Shown in pieces: positions 61,630 through 64,000 of a stretch of DNA of 64,000 bases. The stretch comes from Streptomyces sp. NBC_01428. Its GTDB lineage: Bacteria > Actinomycetota > Actinomycetes > Streptomycetales > Streptomycetaceae. The notes under the pieces are model-generated. The model was not told where the DNA came from, made no database searches, and worked only from the letters and a program-made list of their open reading frames with translations. Positions within the stretch are counted from its first letter, which is position 1. Every line of letters begins with the position of its first letter. Where the stretch lies: the NCBI RefSeq assembly GCF_036231965.1, contig NZ_CP109499.1, positions 4,030,001 to 4,094,000 of the forward strand, in the 5' to 3' direction. Position numbers and translations under genes: made by a program.

Positions 61630-61808
61630 GGGCGGATCGCCTAATCCTGCCGTCGCCCGGTAACCCACCCACCCACGCACGGCAGGAGCGGGGGAACCAC
61701 AGGTAAGCCGCCGATCCGGGAGACCGGAACGGCTTGGGGTGAAGCCGCGCCCACCAGCGCGGCCGGGCATCTCCCGCCCGAACCCGACAGCTCACCTCGC
61801 AGGCGTCG
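61630..61808 (+). promoter_or_regulatory. ydaO/yuaA-type cyclic di-AMP riboswitch
   Basis: The conserved blocks are easy to read: CCTAATCCTGCCGTC, GCCCGGTAACCCACCC, GGAGCGGGGGAACCACAGGT (61684-61703), CTTGGGGTGAAGCCGCGCCC, GGCCGGGCATCTCCCGCCCG, and AACCCGACAGCTCACCTCGC ending AGGCGTC. This is the class that binds cyclic di-AMP and turns off cell-wall hydrolase and potassium genes. The ATG follows by about 17 bases. The region 61124-61629 before it is AT-richer near 61508-61545 but no promoter is certain. Limits approximate. Confidence 0.93.
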
Positions 61809-61824
61809 GAGAGGACATTTCGTC

Positions 61825-62544
61825 ATGCCCGCAGGAACGCAGCGTCACGGCCGTACCACCTTCATCACCCGCGGAGTGATCGCCGCCGGAACGGGCGCCC
61901 TCGCCCTCGCCCTCCCGCTCATGAGCGCGACCGGCGCCCACGCCGCGACCCCCCAGGTCGCCAAGACCGCGACCGTCCCGAACGTCTCGCTCGTCACCTA
62001 CAAGGTGGTCGCCGGCGACACCCTGACCAAGATCGCGAAGAAGTACCCGTCGAGCGGCGGCTGGCAGAAGCTGTACGCGGCGAACCGCGCCGTCATCGGC
62101 GACAACCCCGCCCACCTCCGCACGGGCCTGACCCTGACGGTCGGCACGAAGACCGGGAAGGCTCCGGCGAAGGCGGCCACGGCCGCCAAGACCACCGCCA
62201 CCCAGGCGTCCGCCACCACGTACGCCAACAACCTGGACGGCTGGATCAAGCAGTCCCTGGACATCATGGGCAAGGCGGGCATTCCGGGCAGCTACGACGG
62301 CATCTACCGCAACGTGATGCGCGAGTCCTCCGGCAACCCCCAGGCCATCAACAACTGGGACTCCAACGCGGCCGCGGGCATCCCCTCGAAGGGCCTCCTT
62401 CAGGTCATCGACCCGACGTTCCAGGCCTACCACGTGGCCGGCACGTCGATGGACCCCTACGACCCGGTCGCCAACATCACGGCCGCCTGCAACTACGCCG
62501 CCGACAAGTACGGCTCGATCGACAACGTCAACGGCGCCTACTGA
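61825..62544 (+). CDS. Secreted LysM lytic-transglycosylase-like protein
   Basis: 239-residue cell-wall enzyme. Signal peptide 1-41 ends GAHAA. LysM domain at about 58-107 (VTYKVVAGDTLTKIAKKYPS), linker rich in Ala/Thr/Lys, and a C-terminal SLT/Rpf-like catalytic domain with RNVMRESSGNPQAINNWDSN, where Glu167 is the likely catalytic residue, then GIPSKGLLQVIDPTFQAYHV. GGAGAGG precedes the ATG. The c-di-AMP riboswitch upstream should repress it when the messenger is high. It resembles resuscitation-type and SLT proteins of streptomycetes. Confidence 0.94.
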   Translation: MPAGTQRHGRTTFITRGVIAAGTGALALALPLMSATGAHAATPQVAKTATVPNVSLVTYKVVAGDTLTKIAKKYPSSGGWQKLYAANRAVIGDNPAHLRTGLTLTVGTKTGKAPAKAATAAKTTATQASATTYANNLDGWIKQSLDIMGKAGIPGSYDGIYRNVMRESSGNPQAINNWDSNAAAGIPSKGLLQVIDPTFQAYHVAGTSMDPYDPVANITAACNYAADKYGSIDNVNGAY

Positions 62545-62581
62545 TCGCACCGGCGCACCCGCGCCTCTCGCACGACACCGG

Positions 62582-62606
62582 CCGGCGGCACCTTCGGGGC
62601 CGCCGG
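62582..62606 (+). terminator. Terminator after the LysM gene
   Basis: CCGGCGGC and GCCGCCGG pair around a nine-base loop, 37 bases past the stop. Confidence 0.6.
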
Positions 62607-62761
62607 TGGTGACGGACCGGCCTGTCGGCGATGAACGACCGGGCCCGCGGGACGGTGACGGACCGGGTGTGCGGGGCGGTCCCCACCAGAAGTACGAAGG
62701 GCACGGCCCGGGGCATCGGCGGACGCCCCGGGCCGGCTCACATCCTGGGGCCGGGCATCGC

Positions 62762-62782
62762 CCGGCCCGCCCTTCGGGCCGG
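62762..62782 (-). terminator. Terminator after the HAD gene
   Basis: CCGGCCCG and CGGGCCGG around CCCTT, 23 bases past the stop on the minus strand. Confidence 0.6.
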
Positions 62783-62805
62783 CGACGCGCCGTCGCGGGG
62801 ACGCC

Positions 62806-63615
62806 CTAGAACCCGAAGATCCGTTCCAGGACCACCGCGATCCCGTCGTCCTCGTTCGACAGCGTGACCTCGTCCGCCACCGCCTTCAGTTCCGGATGGG
62901 CGTTGGCCATCGCGACCCCGTGGGCGGCCCAGTCGAACATCGGGATGTCGTTGGGCATGTCACCGAAGGCCAGCGTCGCCGACGGGGTGAGACCGAGGTG
63001 CGTCGCGGCCAGCGCGAGACCGGTGGCCTTGGTCACCCCGCATGGCTGGAGTTCGACGGTCCCCGGCCCCGACATGGTGACCGTCGCCAGCGAACCGACC
63101 ACTCCCCGCGCCGCCGAGGCCAACTCGTCGTCGGACATCGTGGGGTGGCGGAGCAGCACCTTGCTGATCGGCTGCGCCCAGAGGTCGTCCCGGCGCCGCA
63201 CCCGCACCGCAGGAAGCGTGGGGTGCGGCATCACATAGCCCGGCTCGATGAGCGTCAGCCCGTCCACGCCGTCCTGGTCCACCGCCGCGTACAGCAGGCC
63301 GACCTCCGCCTCGATCTTTCCGAGCGCCGTCTCCGCCAACTCCCTGTCCAGGGTCACCGACCACAGCAGCCGGTCCGTCCCCGCGTCGTACAGCTGAGCG
63401 CCCTGACCGCACACCGCCAGCCCCGCACCGCCGAGATCGTCGAGCAGCGGTCGAACGCGCGGTGCGGGACGGCCCGTCACCACCAGGTGCTGCGCGCCCG
63501 ACGCGGTCACCTTCGCCAACGCGGCCCGTGACCGGTCGGAGAGCGTGTCGTCGCCGCGCAGCAGCGTTCCGTCCAGGTCAGTGGCGATGAGTGAATATGC
63601 AGTCGGAGCGGCCAT
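62806..63615 (-). CDS. HAD superfamily hydrolase, Cof type
   Basis: 269-residue phosphatase. Motif I is LIATDLDGTLLRGDD with two aspartates, motif II is VVTGRPAPRV, and motifs III/IV are SKVLLRHP and TLAFGDMPNDIPMFDWAAHG. Such Cof-type proteins dephosphorylate sugar phosphates or flavin intermediates; the substrate is unknown. The start is the ATG at 63615, since the open frame ten codons upstream is not conserved, and it has no ribosome-binding site. Confidence 0.92.
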   Translation of the reverse strand: MAAPTAYSLIATDLDGTLLRGDDTLSDRSRAALAKVTASGAQHLVVTGRPAPRVRPLLDDLGGAGLAVCGQGAQLYDAGTDRLLWSVTLDRELAETALGKIEAEVGLLYAAVDQDGVDGLTLIEPGYVMPHPTLPAVRVRRRDDLWAQPISKVLLRHPTMSDDELASAARGVVGSLATVTMSGPGTVELQPCGVTKATGLALAATHLGLTPSATLAFGDMPNDIPMFDWAAHGVAMANAHPELKAVADEVTLSNEDDGIAVVLERIFGF

Positions 63616-63634
63616 GATCCGAAGAATACGGATC
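63616..63634. promoter_or_regulatory. Palindrome abutting the HAD start
   Basis: GATCCG-7-CGGATC lies directly upstream of the ATG, with TATTCT (minus strand) seven bases before it, which could make a leaderless transcript. The remaining gap to 63934 shows nothing else. Confidence 0.4.
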
Positions 63635-63934
63635 GAACGACACATCGGCCCGGCGTGAACCGGACGACGTCCGGTATCCCGTCAGCAACGCCGTTCGCCG
63701 TACGGTGGCAGGCGCGTTGCGACCGGTTGGGATCACGCAGGGCCCGCTTCCGCCCAGACGGACTTTCCCGTGCAGGACCGATCACAACGGCTCAACTCCC
63801 TGATCCGGGGCTACGATCACCGGCGCCGGGGTCGGGGTACGGGTCCGGCGAGGCCGACTCCGCGGGGCACTCGCCACGGCGGGGACGCCAGACGTCAGCG
63901 GCGGGAAACCGTCATCGAGAATCCGGGGAGATCC

Positions 63935-64000
63935 ATGACGTCCGAGCCCATCGCACGACGGCCCGCGCACGCGCGCCTCGACGCCTCCCCCGCGGGGGAC
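63935..64000 (+). CDS. Start of a gene cut by the window edge
   Basis: ATG at 63935 behind GGGGAG (63925-63930) opens a frame of 22 codons, MTSEPIARRPAHARLDASPA then GD. Too short to identify. The ribosome-binding site is good. Confidence 0.5.
   Translation, partial: MTSEPIARRPAHARLDASPAGD

Overview
The window is ordinary chromosome from a high-GC actinomycete, almost certainly a Streptomyces. Base composition is strongly GC-rich, codons end in G or C, and many starts are GTG or TTG. The left half keeps the classic actinobacterial order rpoB, rplL, rplJ, rplA, rplK, nusG, secE, tRNA-Trp, and further on hadB, hadA, rpmG, tRNA-Met, tRNA-Thr, all on the minus strand. No phage, plasmid, insertion sequence, CRISPR array or secondary-metabolite cluster was found.

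Layout. 1-7141: transcription/translation block on the minus strand: the start of rpoB (TTG start), rplL, rplJ with an L10 leader, two LppX-like lipoprotein genes, rplA, rplK, nusG, secE and tRNA-Trp. 7389-14846: an aminotransferase, an adenosine deaminase, murB, and two drug-response-type modules, each a TetR repressor with a neighbouring enzyme or MFS exporter and visible palindromic operators. 14965-16500: hadB-hadA, rpmG and tRNA-Met/tRNA-Thr with their own promoter. 16877-24258: an amidohydrolase, a large inverted repeat and tandem repeat, a lipoprotein with an odd start, NAD(P)-binding and small unknown proteins, tRNA-Tyr, yajQ, a GlsB-type membrane protein and an amino-acid permease. 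24380-27450: a SUKH protein, a barstar-domain protein, YccF and HtpX.

27713-45905 is the most interesting part: a tightly overlapped ten-gene nuoA-B-C-H-I-J-K-L-M-N cluster with no nuoD, E, F or G; two paralogous NarL-type sensor kinases separated by a tandem repeat; one LuxR-type response regulator; and korA-korB, a ferredoxin-dependent 2-oxoacid oxidoreductase. I read this as a candidate ferredoxin-linked, partial complex I module with a dedicated signalling system. That link is inference.

46008-64000: HxlR with a divergent quinone-reductase-like SDR, a RarD permease, a VOC protein, two uncharacterised Pro/Ala-rich proteins (one with TPR-like helices), an FMN reductase with a palindrome inside its promoter, a LolA-like protein with an ABC transporter, a long-chain polyprenyl diphosphate synthase, a POT peptide transporter coupled to a CocE/X-Pro peptidase, a ydaO-type c-di-AMP riboswitch ahead of a LysM-transglycosylase, a HAD phosphatase and the first codons of one more gene.

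The calls rest on reading the translated proteins and the DNA by eye. Promoters and operators are pattern matches and unproven.
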